A stretch of 64,000 nt of DNA from JBKCUI01 sp052161605 (GCA_052161605.1 CP197409.1); one strand, 5' to 3'. Shown: positions 16,994 through 25,764, numbered from the stretch's first letter. Notes: a model not told the origin generated them from the sequence alone. Program-made: numbers and translations.

Positions 16994-18784
16994 TTGCCTG
17001 TGGATTACTCCGATTTCCTCGATTGTCTCGAGTATGCAATCCGATCAGACAGCTCAATCGATGTTGTACGTTTTACGACTGAGGCCGTGCCTGTCGAGTT
17101 CCGTTGGGAAGCGTTAGCTCAAGCGATCGAGGTCGGATTCCAGGTTAAGGACTACGACTACGACTGGCTCTCTCAACAACTTGACTCCCTCAACCTGACG
17201 GCACCAAAAGACTGGATAATCTCGACCATCCAGTCCATCCATAATACGGCAACACAATTTGAGCGTCCGTTCCTCGGAAGCAGAATTGTGATTCCCGGTA
17301 TCCAGCTCGCTGAAATGGAGCTTCGCCACAAATCGGAACGATTTGTTCTTGGCGAAGTTTTCGGCAACTACAGAATTCTGGATAGAATTGGTCTAGGTGG
17401 GGCTCTAGTCGTATATCGAGGGATACAGTTAACTTCGGGAAAATCAGTAAGTATTCGAGTGCCTCGTTTTTTTTCTGAGCGGAACGACGCATTTCTTCAA
17501 AATCTCCGCCGAGAGTTTAGGCTTCTCCAGGAACTCGCATCGCAGAACCTGCCGGGAGTGCAACGTCAGATGGAGTGGTTTGAGCATGAGCACGTTCCAA
17601 TTTCGGTATGCGAGTTTGTTGAAGGATCAACCCTGACAAGTATCAACGCACGATTGAATGACCCACGAAAGATCTTAGAGATCGTCGAACAGACAGCAGA
17701 GGTAGTGGGCCGTGTCCATGAATATGGGCATATTCACGGCGACATCAAACCAGATAATCTGATACTATCAGATAGAGGCATTCTCACACTCATTGATTTT
17801 AATGTCTCCTTGCCCCTCGATCCGACAATCGACCGCTCGCCCCCGTACAGTGGAACTTTGTCAGCCATGGGACTCGACTCAATCGCGGGGTCTGAAGCGG
17901 AAATCGATGTTCGGCGGGATGTCTACGCCATCGGGGCACTTCTCTACGAGCTAGTGGAGAAAAAGCCGCTGATTCAGGAGAACACAAGAGAGGATGCCTT
18001 CGTTGCTCTAGCCCTTCTTCCATTAAAGAAGGATTCTTTGTTCTCACAGGGGACTTCTCCTGCGATACGTTCCATTGTTGAAATTGCGATCGCTCGCGAT
18101 GTGAACAATCGCTTTGAAAACTGCTTTGATTTAGCCAATGCTTGTCGTAAAGCAATCTCACACCTGAATGGCGAGATTAAGCCGAAAAGAAACCAGGTCT
18201 TTCTTCTTTTCCGCATCGGTCGTTCCATGGGCGAGATTTCGAGAAGGGTCGAGATTCTACTACCCTTATCAGAGAAGATCGCGGTGCAGGAAACCGTCAG
18301 GGGAATCGATAGGATGCATCAGTTTGAAATACTTGGATTTTCTTCCATCAGTGAGGAACGACGAAACATTCTGCTCTTGTCTGAACAAGCCTCCGTAACG
18401 ATTCTAGATCCTGATGCAAGCGATTTTTTTGGGGCCGTCGTCATTCGCATCTCAAGAGCAACAAAAAAGTTTTTAGACGATGTTGTTGAGCGCCTTAAAC
18501 AATTGCAAGTGTGGCTGACCGATACTAAGAGACACCTTCGTGAGTTTCTAGAAGGACAGCCGATTTATTGTGGCGTGTGGGAACTTGGGTTCTTGGTTGG
18601 TCGGGATCGTGAAACGGTTACATTCAGTTCTTCATTTCGTCAACTTATGGATGAATGCGAATTGGGTGAACTATGCACCCTGACCAAACATTCCCTAACG
18701 GATCAGCGTATTCCTGATATCTCCGCACGCATGCAGTATTGCGAGGGACAAGTACGAGTCTGGCTCGAGAATGCAGTTAGATAA
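16994..18784 (+). CDS. Serine/threonine protein kinase with altered catalytic residues
   Basis: The 596-aa protein uses a TTG start at 16994 (a GTG two codons later is also possible). Residues 1-115 form a helical N-terminal region, 122-390 the kinase domain, and the remainder an alpha/beta tail of unknown type. Key motifs are changed: the ATP-anchoring lysine is Arg (VSIRV, R155) and DFG is DFN (268-270), while the HGD..KPDN catalytic loop (248-255) and glycine loop (IGLGGALVV) are kept. It may be weakly active or a pseudokinase acting as scaffold. It is cotranscribed with the sigma gene upstream. Confidence 0.8.
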   Translation: MPVDYSDFLDCLEYAIRSDSSIDVVRFTTEAVPVEFRWEALAQAIEVGFQVKDYDYDWLSQQLDSLNLTAPKDWIISTIQSIHNTATQFERPFLGSRIVIPGIQLAEMELRHKSERFVLGEVFGNYRILDRIGLGGALVVYRGIQLTSGKSVSIRVPRFFSERNDAFLQNLRREFRLLQELASQNLPGVQRQMEWFEHEHVPISVCEFVEGSTLTSINARLNDPRKILEIVEQTAEVVGRVHEYGHIHGDIKPDNLILSDRGILTLIDFNVSLPLDPTIDRSPPYSGTLSAMGLDSIAGSEAEIDVRRDVYAIGALLYELVEKKPLIQENTREDAFVALALLPLKKDSLFSQGTSPAIRSIVEIAIARDVNNRFENCFDLANACRKAISHLNGEIKPKRNQVFLLFRIGRSMGEISRRVEILLPLSEKIAVQETVRGIDRMHQFEILGFSSISEERRNILLLSEQASVTILDPDASDFFGAVVIRISRATKKFLDDVVERLKQLQVWLTDTKRHLREFLEGQPIYCGVWELGFLVGRDRETVTFSSSFRQLMDECELGELCTLTKHSLTDQRIPDISARMQYCEGQVRVWLENAVR

Positions 18785-18812
18785 AACGGGTGGAGTCAAT
18801 AATCGCGATTAG

Positions 18813-18850
18813 GTACCATACGATTCAAATAGAGAATCGTATGGTACTTT
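18813..18850. terminator. Bidirectional terminator
   Basis: A perfect 14-bp stem (GTACCATACGATTC/GAATCGTATGGTAC) with a 7-nt loop is followed by TTT on the plus strand. It sits between two convergent genes ending at 18784 and 18871 and can stop transcription from both sides. Confidence 0.75.
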
Positions 18851-18870
18851 CCACTAACCTTTAATTGTCG

Positions 18871-19119
18871 TCACTTAAGAGTGCTCTCAAGCTTGGCAAT
18901 GAACTCAGCAAGCATTTTTTGTGCCTGCGGAGTGTGCAGCATGAGCACCGAAAGATGTTTGTCTTCGGGAAACTCTTCTAAGTCGAAATGCTCCGGAAGG
19001 GCCTGCAACATCTCTCTTAGTTTTGAAGCTGACTCCCGAGCGGCATCTGACTCATCACGTTTTACCTGTTCACAAAACAGCTTAAAAAGATGAGGTATCT
19101 CAAGCACTGGGTTAACCAT
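18871..19119 (-). CDS. Hypothetical helical protein
   Basis: From the ATG at 19119 (MVNPVLEIPHLF) the product is 82 aa, acidic and nearly all helical (LFKLFCEQVKRDESDAARES, MLAEFIAKLES). A longer frame from 19170 adds 17 residues without obvious structure. No family is recognised. It stands alone between the terminator at 18.8 kb and the partition genes. Confidence 0.5.
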   Translation of the reverse strand: MVNPVLEIPHLFKLFCEQVKRDESDAARESASKLREMLQALPEHFDLEEFPEDKHLSVLMLHTPQAQKMLAEFIAKLESTLK

Positions 19120-19428
19120 AAAAATCCTTTCGTGAAAACCATGAACGAATCGGCGATTACCGATCTCCAATCCACATCTCCGTAAAGAAGTGGATTGAAA
19201 GCCGAATGCGATTTGCGTTCGCGTTGAGAAGTCCGAGAAAGGAACGGTTCGTCATCTCCTGACACTCATTTTGCAAACCCAGGCTAACACAGTCAGACTC
19301 GATAGATCTCATTTAGCCTTGGATTCTGCGGGGACCAAGACAGCGACGATAGGTATTGGTAGCAAATGGATCGGATCGGTACATTCATCCTACGCCCGAT
19401 CTAAGATGTTAAACGGATACCTGTATGG

Positions 19429-19908
19429 TTAAATGTATCCATTGTCTTGTAGCCAATTCTGAAGGGCTATTTCAGCAATCTCTTGAACGGTGCCTGGTTG
19501 CCGACCGTATAGCTTCTGTTCCAAACCGGCTCGCTTCAACGCTGTCGCAGTTGCAGGGGAAAGTCTTGTGGTTAAAGGCACGAGCAGATTCGCCATTCCG
19601 TAAGGCTGATCCTGCCGGTTGGTCTCAACTCCCCTACTCCTTGTGCGACCTCGCCGTCGCTCTGTGGTGGGGCCTTCTACTACTCTATCCAGCTCGATGG
19701 GCTCCGAGGAGTTTTTCGTTTCTCTTGAAGGTACCTCATCCTTTTCTGGTATAGCTAAAACAGGGGTTGGAACAGCGGGTGTTTCCGTCATGGATCGCTC
19801 TTCTGTCGGTGAGCGCGGGGTATCAATTCCCCCCCGAATAAATGCGGCTGCCTCAGGAGAGATATCCATAGCAGCATTCAGTGAGCGTCTTTTATTGTTC
19901 ATATCCAC
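19429..19908 (-). CDS. ParB-like (CopG/RHH-type) partition partner of ParA
   Basis: This 159-aa protein follows parA after 2 bp on the same strand. The first 100 residues are Pro/Ser/Glu/Arg-rich and look disordered. The last 50 form a compact helical domain (LTTRLSPATATALKRAGL then TVQEIAEIALQNWL) like the CopG/ParG-type DNA-binding proteins that pair with short ParA ATPases. The gene order ParA then small DNA-binding protein next to a repeat-rich region is that of a type Ib-like plasmid partition system. The family assignment is from context and size. Confidence 0.65.
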   Translation of the reverse strand: MDMNNKRRSLNAAMDISPEAAAFIRGGIDTPRSPTEERSMTETPAVPTPVLAIPEKDEVPSRETKNSSEPIELDRVVEGPTTERRRGRTRSRGVETNRQDQPYGMANLLVPLTTRLSPATATALKRAGLEQKLYGRQPGTVQEIAEIALQNWLQDNGYI

Positions 19909-19910
19909 AC

Positions 19911-20573
19911 CTATCCGTTTGCGACATTCGTGACGTTTTTGATCAAGGGTCCAACCAATTCATTGAAAAGTGCAGCCATATCCTTGGCACCTTGAGCCCC
20001 CTTCTTGCCGAGTCTTGCAGCAACAGTCCCTTGTTGTGCCGCATCTCGAAACGTTTGTAGGTCACGAATTACGTTTTCAGCACACCGAACACCCAAAGTC
20101 GGTGCCGCATTCTTTAGCTCCTTACTTATCGTGTCGCGAGTCTTCATCTTGTTGAGAATCAAACACCCTTCTGGCCTACCTTTGTTGATGCCTTGGGCGT
20201 ATCGAAGAATGGAAGTGGCCTGCTGGACGCTACGTAGGTCAAGAATCGAGGGACTGATCGGGAGCAAAGCAAGATCTGCTAGAAGCAGCATGGTGCGAGG
20301 AAGCTCCGTAAGACCACCTGGGCTATCCCCAACCACGAAATCATGCGACTCCGTCAATCCTACGGCCTTTGAGAGACAATCTTCAGGATTGTCCGTGACC
20401 TCAACGGTGATTTTCGGCTCTGTTTCGGAAACCCACACACTAGAACTGCGTTGCGGATCCGCATCTAGTAACGCTGTTTTAAAACCTAAGTCATGCAGCC
20501 AAACTGCCAAATGCACCGCGATGGTACTTTTGCCTGTGCCGCCTTTTTGGTTCGCTGTGATAATAAATGGCAT
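19911..20573 (-). CDS. parA: ParA-type partition ATPase
   Basis: The 220-aa Walker-type ATPase has the deviant Walker A KGGTGKS (ANQKGGTGKSTIAVHLA, about 7-24), a Walker A' aspartate (ALLDADPQRSS), and a Walker B-like VGDSPGGL. There is no N-terminal helix-turn-helix, so it belongs to the short ParA type. It forms nucleoid-bound gradients that move plasmid copies apart. The small partner gene is immediately downstream, and the repeat-rich region directly upstream of its start is the probable centromere and operator. Confidence 0.9.
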   Translation of the reverse strand: MPFIITANQKGGTGKSTIAVHLAVWLHDLGFKTALLDADPQRSSSVWVSETEPKITVEVTDNPEDCLSKAVGLTESHDFVVGDSPGGLTELPRTMLLLADLALLPISPSILDLRSVQQATSILRYAQGINKGRPEGCLILNKMKTRDTISKELKNAAPTLGVRCAENVIRDLQTFRDAAQQGTVAARLGKKGAQGAKDMAALFNELVGPLIKNVTNVANG

Positions 20574-20579
20574 GCTTAC

Positions 20580-20900
20580 TTGCTAGCATGCGTGTTTTCC
20601 ATCTGGCAAGTAGGAAAGTTTGCCACACAACCAGATTCCCAGCTGACTTTCTTGCAGACTTGTCGACTTTCCAACATGCCAGCCGTCTGGCAATCCAGCA
20701 GTCCAGCAACACATCTTTCATTCTGGCAAGCCACTAGGAATGCAGACAAGCGAGCTGGCAAGCAAGCAACCCAGTTGGCCGCCCTGCCAGATTGCTTACA
20801 TGCAAGCATGCCAGCATGTAGGCTCACGCAAGAAAGCGGTTCAGACAGCAAGACAACTACAAGCAACACGCTTGGCCACCAGCCAGAAGAACGTTGTGTT
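20580..20900. repeat. CTGGCAAG/CTTGCCAG repeat cluster (candidate partition site)
   Basis: Between parA and rep, about 320 bp is packed with short direct and inverted copies of CTGGCAAG and its halves. CTGGCAA occurs at 20603, 20697, 20723 and 20755, and GCCAG or GCAAG variants recur throughout (about ten in all). Spacing is irregular. Such clusters bound by CopG-like proteins act as plasmid centromeres and repress the par promoter. The antisense frames here look repetitive for this reason and are not real genes. Confidence 0.6.
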
Positions 20901-21010
20901 TCAGTCTTGCGCGAAAACGTTCCCGTGGTCTAGCCTCAACTTTAAGGAACTTAAAACTCGGTATATGATTTCAGTGACAGAACCCAAACAACACTGAACC
21001 ATTCAACTAT

Positions 21011-21159
21011 CGTGATTTGAGTGACGGATTAAGTCCCTCCATCACACGTGATCTGAGTGACAAAATAAATCATGACTCGTGGTTTGAGTGACAAAACTAT
21101 CGTGATCTGAGTGACGGGCACACGTGATTTGAGTGACGAAGTATCGTGATTTGAGTGAC
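21011..21159 (+). repeat. Six iterons (plasmid replication origin)
   Basis: Copies of CGTGATYTGAGTGAC start at 21011, 21047, 21078, 21101, 21123 and 21145; one at 21078 has G for A. A decayed seventh (TATGATTTCAGTGAC) starts at 20964. The last four are 22-23 bp apart, two helical turns, as usual for initiator-binding iterons. They end 87 bp before the rep start. The AT-rich gap before rep (about 21185-21240) would suit a melting region. Confidence 0.9.
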
Positions 21160-21245
21160 GGATGAGGTCAATTTCACTAGTTGTTTCAATATGTTGGCGG
21201 AGCTAAACTAGATAAACTTAGATATAAAAAGATCATCAACTGAGG

Positions 21246-22712
21246 ATGATTTTTAATTTTCAGGATTCAATGGGCAGGGAAAACGAACAGCAGCATGACG
21301 AGTGGGTAGTAGGGCGCGACGACCTCAATTTAGCTGAATTTCCTTTGTCTGTGATAGGAAAACGCTCGCCAGGGGATTTGAAAACTCTGCACTTCGAGGA
21401 CGAAGTTTGGGATCGTTCGCTTGAAAAATATGTTCCCCGCAAACTCACGATTACAGGAAGCGATTTACTAGGTCTTCCAAATTCACTGGATGATGAAGTC
21501 CTTCTTGGCTGTATTCAACTCACAAAGGAAGCAGGCTTCACCGACCGCAAAGTACGCTTCACCCGCTACGAGCTCATGGATCTTATCGGCTGGCCATGCG
21601 ATGGACGCAGCTATGAAAGAATCTCAGAAAGTCTTGACCGATGGACCGGTACTCTCATCATCAGCGACAAGGCGTTCTGGGATAAACAAAACCAATGCTG
21701 GGTTAAGGACTCCTTCAACATACTGGATCGAGTTATCTTAAGCGATCGCGAGGACACGAAGAATACAAAACGCAAACGCTCTGCGATTATTTGGGGCGAC
21801 TTCATGTGGCAGTCGTTTCAGGCAGGCAATTTAAAGTCGCTCGATTACCGCTTTTGGCAAAGCCTAGAATCACCGATTTCTAAACGGCTGTACCGTTTGT
21901 TGGATAAGCGGTTCTATAAACGCAGAGCTATCACCTTCGATCTTCATCGACTGGCCTTCGACAAAGTGGGCTTGAGCCGAAACATGCACACGGGCCAGAT
22001 CAAGGAGAAGCTTAAGCCTGCACACGAGGAACTCAAAGACAAAGGCGTCTGCGATGCGAAATACGTAAAGCGTGCTCGAGGGGAATGGAACGTAGTCTAC
22101 GATGATGTCCGCCATTCACGATCAGAACTGAATGAAGCTGTAGCTAATGATGATAAGCAACAACACTTGCTTGAGCAGCTTCTCATTCAGCGTGGAATCA
22201 CAAATGCAAAAGAGTTGGTATCCAAGTACGATGAAAAGCGAATCAAAGAAGCGATTGAAAATTTCGACGATCGGAAAGCACACGGTGAAGATATCGGAGC
22301 GGGTTGGCTGGGCAAAGCGATAGTTCACCCAGAAGGGTTCTCGTTTCGCAAAGGCTTCGAAAGGCGATCCCCGGTAAAACCAAAGAAAGCTAAGAAAGGG
22401 CAGGCAACACTTGACCATTCCGAAGACCAGAAGCAAGCAGAGGCCGAGGCCAACCAAGAGGCAGCAAAGCGAATACGGCGTGCTCAATTCCTTAGTCGCA
22501 TCGCAAAGCTCTCAGAAAAAGAGCGCGAGGTTTTAGAGACTGAGGCGATTCGTCAGGCGCATGCCGCTGGCAATCGCTTCATAGCGGACCATGTCCAGAA
22601 GCTGAGAAGGGAAGGGGAATCGCTAGAGACTACGGGGGCTATTCGACAGCAATTCTGGTGGGAATACATACTTACCGATGAAGAGACTCACGAGACTCTA
22701 AAGGCCGTCTAA
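21246..22712 (+). CDS. repA: Plasmid replication initiator protein (RepA type)
   Basis: The 488-aa protein has the layout of the replication initiator protein A family: LAEFPLSVIGKR at the N-terminus, a winged-helix region (about 75-170: RYELMDLIGWPCDGRSYERI, TLIISDKAFWD) and a second winged helix (about 195-280: ISKRLYRLLDKRFYKRR, DLHRLAFDKVGL). The last 170 residues are a long charged helix. It would bind the iterons upstream and open the origin. Two starts are possible: the ATG at 21246 has TGAGG touching it, and a second at 21270 begins MGRENEQQ. A functional rep suggests the element may still replicate when excised. Confidence 0.9.
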   Translation: MIFNFQDSMGRENEQQHDEWVVGRDDLNLAEFPLSVIGKRSPGDLKTLHFEDEVWDRSLEKYVPRKLTITGSDLLGLPNSLDDEVLLGCIQLTKEAGFTDRKVRFTRYELMDLIGWPCDGRSYERISESLDRWTGTLIISDKAFWDKQNQCWVKDSFNILDRVILSDREDTKNTKRKRSAIIWGDFMWQSFQAGNLKSLDYRFWQSLESPISKRLYRLLDKRFYKRRAITFDLHRLAFDKVGLSRNMHTGQIKEKLKPAHEELKDKGVCDAKYVKRARGEWNVVYDDVRHSRSELNEAVANDDKQQHLLEQLLIQRGITNAKELVSKYDEKRIKEAIENFDDRKAHGEDIGAGWLGKAIVHPEGFSFRKGFERRSPVKPKKAKKGQATLDHSEDQKQAEAEANQEAAKRIRRAQFLSRIAKLSEKEREVLETEAIRQAHAAGNRFIADHVQKLRREGESLETTGAIRQQFWWEYILTDEETHETLKAV

Positions 22713-23179
22713 AAAGAGCCTATTACAGCTTACCGCAGCGAGCCTTCAAACACTCTTAATAAGGAATACGTGTAGACCTTGGAGTTCTTGCCGACGATCG
22801 GCAATTTTGAAATAGATCAAAACTTTTCTAGAGACATTCCTGAAACGATCCGATTCTGACACCGGGCAATTTGAATCGGAACCATCGCTTCATTATGATT
22901 TTCTATCAGCAGGGATCGGATCCCTTGCGACTGTCAATGTTCGTTAAACGTTTTGACATACGCTCTGTCAACAAGCGACATCCGGTAAACCAACCTCACC
23001 AGTTGGCTAAGGAGATTGTCTAACCAACAGTCATGTCGCTCACAGTAGAGGCGGATCGCACGGAGACGTGCTTGTCCGTCTCGACGGAGGCTCAATGAAG
23101 TAATCCGACTGGTTTTGTATTCCAGGCGAGTAATCTCATTGTTCGATCCGATAGGTTCAATCTGAAGGTGGGCGATGCG
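22713..23179. other. Gene-free stretch downstream of rep
   Basis: I see no convincing gene here. It holds palindromes: CCGATTC/GAATCGG around 22850-22881, AGGGATC-G-GATCCCT (22911-22925), which may terminate rep transcription, and TTGACA/TGTCAA (22953-22971). An antisense frame of 106 aa across 22934-23254 has no protein-like pattern. The boundary with the structured region that follows is not sharp. Confidence 0.4.
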
Positions 23180-24300
23180 GACAAACCAATCCATAGGATT
23201 GGCCGTTATGCTCAAAGTTGGTGTGTGGCATCTGATAGCCACGAATCCACCCATGGGGTTCGGTCCCGCGTGGATCGTTCAACATGCGCCGGTGTGGGGA
23301 GTAGGGGAGTCGGCGACGGCCCCCTCCGGACTGTGACGAGTCCGGGTACTGCACGCAAATCGTGCAGACATGAATAGCTCAACCATGAGAGGCCCGACAG
23401 CAAGGGCTTACCGGTAAGTGATAAGAGAGTCGAAAGCCAAGAATGTAGCCAGAGGTCCGATAGGGCGAACTGGCTACGGTGACAAACCGTACGTGAATGG
23501 GTAAGGGAGCAGCTTCTACGTTCTGGCCCCAGAAATCTCTACTGACAGTAGAGGAAACTATGGCGTCTTGACCGACGCACATACCACGTATGGCCCGAGG
23601 AGTAACATCCTCTCAGCCACGAGACTCTTATCGCGGAGAGTATAGCTAACGCAGGAAGCTCTGAGGCAGCCGGGTTGGTCCCCGGTGCCTGGTAGTCAGC
23701 CAGGTGATTCAAACGCCTTAGAGTGGGAGTGTGTCCTTAGTAGAAAGTCTCAAGTGCCATCTGCGGGAGCGGAAGGCATTCGGGAGCGGTCCAGTAGGCA
23801 GGGCAGTCTACAACCGTTTGCGTGTTACAGGTGGTGCTGGACACGAACGACGACGAAAGGGACGACTGTGAAGTTGGCAGATGTGTAGGCAACTCAAAGC
23901 ATGGGATTTCTCTATGCGGAATCCCACGCTGGTTGCCAATCCGTGGTTGGAAGCGATGCGGTCATTCGAAGTTACTTCGGGAGAAGTACCTTCCAATGGC
24001 AGCGAATTGACGGTGAACACTCGCAGTGTTTTTTCAGCACGGCGGTTTTCACTGTAGGTTCTCTAATGATGACGCCTATGGAATTGGCGCGGTCTAACTA
24101 GGAATGTAGTTAGGACTGCGCCAACCAAGGCATCTTCGATTGGAAAGGTTCGCCGACGAAGGTAAGCGTTTTGCTTTCAGGTTGGCGAAGCTGCTGCCGT
24201 AAGGGTGACGGGTATAAAGCCCGACACACCAGAGAAACGGTATCGCTTTGACCGTAAGGATTTTCATTTATTGGAGAGACGATTGGATGGTCGTCTCTCC
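23180..24300 (+). ncRNA. Candidate large structured non-coding RNA
   Basis: About 1.1 kb without genes carries a chain of strong hairpins, for example CCAATCC/GGATTGG (23186-23202), CCGGACT/AGTCCGG (23326-23345), CTGCACG/CGTGCAG (23349-23367), GTAGCCAG/CTGGCTAC (23445-23477), CTCTACT/AGTAGAG (23537-23553), a CCGGG/CCCGG stem inside GGCA/TGCC (23665-23689), nested GGCAAC/GTTGCC and TGGGATT/AATCCCA (23888-23938), TTGGCGC/GCGCCAA (24084-24124), and a final 10-bp stem GGAGAGACGA/TCGTCTCTCC (24273-24300). An internal hairpin with T tract at 24016-24034 could end a shorter form. Strand is inferred from the downstream gene. I cannot name a family. Confidence 0.5.
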
Positions 24301-24350
24301 TTTCCAAGTCTCTACGAGGAAACTTCGCAGAGCCTTGAAAAGGAGTCAAT

Positions 24351-25094
24351 ATGGAGTACCGCTACCTCACGACAAGCTTAGAAGGATTCGTCCAGCAGCT
24401 TGCTTGCAACGTCCTACCACATGGCTACTGGTTCTACGTTCGTGGTATCATTCCCGATGAGAAGGATCCATCCGTCATAGACGAAAAGCTCTTAAGGCGC
24501 TACCGCATCGATATCTCTCGCCAGCAAAGAGCCAGACGCAAGTTACAGGGACTTGCCAATCTCCATTACCTAAGACTTGGGCGGCTATGGTTCATCTTTG
24601 CAACCCATGGCAAGCATGAATTCTTCGAGCATGAAGAGAGAAACATTCGGGATGCACGACGGATTCCTGTGACGGTCGGAGGATACTCCGTTTCTGTCAA
24701 ACAGGGCGGTTTTCTTAAAAAGACTTCCATGGACCCAGAGCCCGTGCGGGATGGGAAGATGAGAACGCGGGTTCAGATAGCCCGACCAGAGTTTCGAGAC
24801 CTTTGTGGTTACTTTCTTGAAAGGGCTTGTCACCGGTCGGTGGAGACTCTATCGGCGGAACTCTTTAGGCTTCCCTATGAGCCCTATGCTCCCATTCGAA
24901 GACAGCAATTGAACCTCCTACGACTCATTAACAAAAAGAGGCAGCAAGCGGGATTCGAGAAGATTCCAACGACCGTTCTTCGGTACAAAAGACGTATTGT
25001 TTCACCCTTCGAAGTGGAGCCGGACATTCCCCTTACTACCCAAGTCGCCCAAGGGAGTTTAGAGAATTCTATGCAGGGCAAGTTTGATTCGTAA
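24351..25094 (+). CDS. Unrecognised basic protein following the structured RNA region
   Basis: The 247-aa protein starts at an ATG with a clear AAAAGGAG site 6 bp upstream. It is basic and rich in Arg, Tyr and Leu (LGRLWFIFATHGKHEFFE, YEPYAPIRRQQLNLLRLINK), with alternating beta and helical parts and no catalytic motif I can name. It has no reverse-transcriptase, HNH or transposase signature. The amino-acid make-up would suit an RNA-binding protein. The combination with about 1.1 kb of hairpin-rich DNA directly upstream suggests an RNA-protein unit. I have a general impression of similar proteins in planctomycetes, but no named function. Confidence 0.65.
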   Translation: MEYRYLTTSLEGFVQQLACNVLPHGYWFYVRGIIPDEKDPSVIDEKLLRRYRIDISRQQRARRKLQGLANLHYLRLGRLWFIFATHGKHEFFEHEERNIRDARRIPVTVGGYSVSVKQGGFLKKTSMDPEPVRDGKMRTRVQIARPEFRDLCGYFLERACHRSVETLSAELFRLPYEPYAPIRRQQLNLLRLINKKRQQAGFEKIPTTVLRYKRRIVSPFEVEPDIPLTTQVAQGSLENSMQGKFDS

Positions 25095-25102
25095 TGTCGC
25101 CC

Positions 25103-25315
25103 CTAGAATGGCAAGTCTCCCTCATCGCCGCACCCTGGGCAGCTCATCCTTCGGAGTTGCTCGATATAGGCTCTGCGATACTGCTCTTGCTGCTGGGCGA
25201 GAGCTTCATCGGATAAAGTTGGAGATTGCCCTACTGGACTGTCCTGCTCACAAGGTTCGTTAGAAGAGGGGATCTTAGGTTGATTCGCGTTCGGTTCGTT
25301 GTTCGGACTTGTCAT
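25103..25315 (-). CDS. Small plasmid protein with CPGCG motif
   Basis: From the ATG at 25315 (MTSPNNEPN) the product is 70 aa: a polar, probably disordered first half, then a helix (QEQYRRAYIEQLRRMS) and a C-terminal CPGCGDEGDLPF. The helix plus CPGC ending resembles very small proteins found next to mobilization or replication genes on plasmids. With only two cysteines it would need to dimerise to bind zinc. It converges on the gene before it, with 8 bp between them. Confidence 0.5.
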   Translation of the reverse strand: MTSPNNEPNANQPKIPSSNEPCEQDSPVGQSPTLSDEALAQQQEQYRRAYIEQLRRMSCPGCGDEGDLPF

Positions 25316-25388
25316 CGTCACACTCCCAATAGCAACACACGAAAAAGTGGCTTGGCTCGACAATTCAGGTCGGCCAAGCCATGAAAGG

Positions 25389-25697
25389 CTATGCCGCCTT
25401 AATCTCTGGGCCAGCATCCAGATTGCGATTTTGGGTGATCCAGGCCGAAGCCTTCTGGATGACCTCGACAAGGTCCCCTTCGTTAGTCTCGAAGAAGTTT
25501 CTGGAATAGCCCGTCTTGTCGGTGGATAAAGACTTCCACGACCGGCTTAGCGAGAAGTCATAGTAAGCGTATCCACTCGGGCTCTGTCGCTGCCAAATAG
25601 AGGCAGCCACAGCCCCCTTCCGGACGACATGAACAGGGTCCATAGCCTCTCCATCCGTTTCCTTCTTAGCTGTTTTGTTAGTCTTTCCTTCGCTCAT
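25389..25697 (-). CDS. Small plasmid protein, paralogue-like to the gene at 10.25 kb
   Basis: From the ATG at 25697 (MSEGKTNKT) the product is 102 aa: a Lys/Thr/Glu-rich lead, then HVVRKGAVAASIWQRQ, YYDFSLSRSWKS, RNFFETNEGDLVEVIQKASAWI and a short polar end. The order matches the protein at 10248-10532: strand ending A.IW, basic beta-hairpin with W+S, then Asp-Leu and a helix. Both may be nucleic-acid-binding proteins of the plasmid backbone. It is the last gene of clear plasmid type before the defence island. Confidence 0.55.
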   Translation of the reverse strand: MSEGKTNKTAKKETDGEAMDPVHVVRKGAVAASIWQRQSPSGYAYYDFSLSRSWKSLSTDKTGYSRNFFETNEGDLVEVIQKASAWITQNRNLDAGPEIKAA

Positions 25698-25764
25698 AGT
25701 TACCTCCCTAAAAAAAGCGAACACCACAGGGTGCCACAGGGGGTTTTGCTAATCAAACGTGGCC

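Noticed and set aside
20491..20933. Genes rich in Cys/Trp/Gln on both strands between parA and rep
   Set aside because: These frames only reflect the CTGGCAAG repeats read in different phases.
22934..23254. Minus-strand 106-aa gene
   Set aside because: Composition is not protein-like, there is no ribosome site, and it overlaps the start of the structured region.
23160..24310. Group II intron
   Set aside because: The region is structured and near a gene, but I find no domain 5-like hairpin, no reverse transcriptase in the associated gene, and only 8 bp after that gene before the next one ends, leaving no room for domains 5 and 6 downstream.
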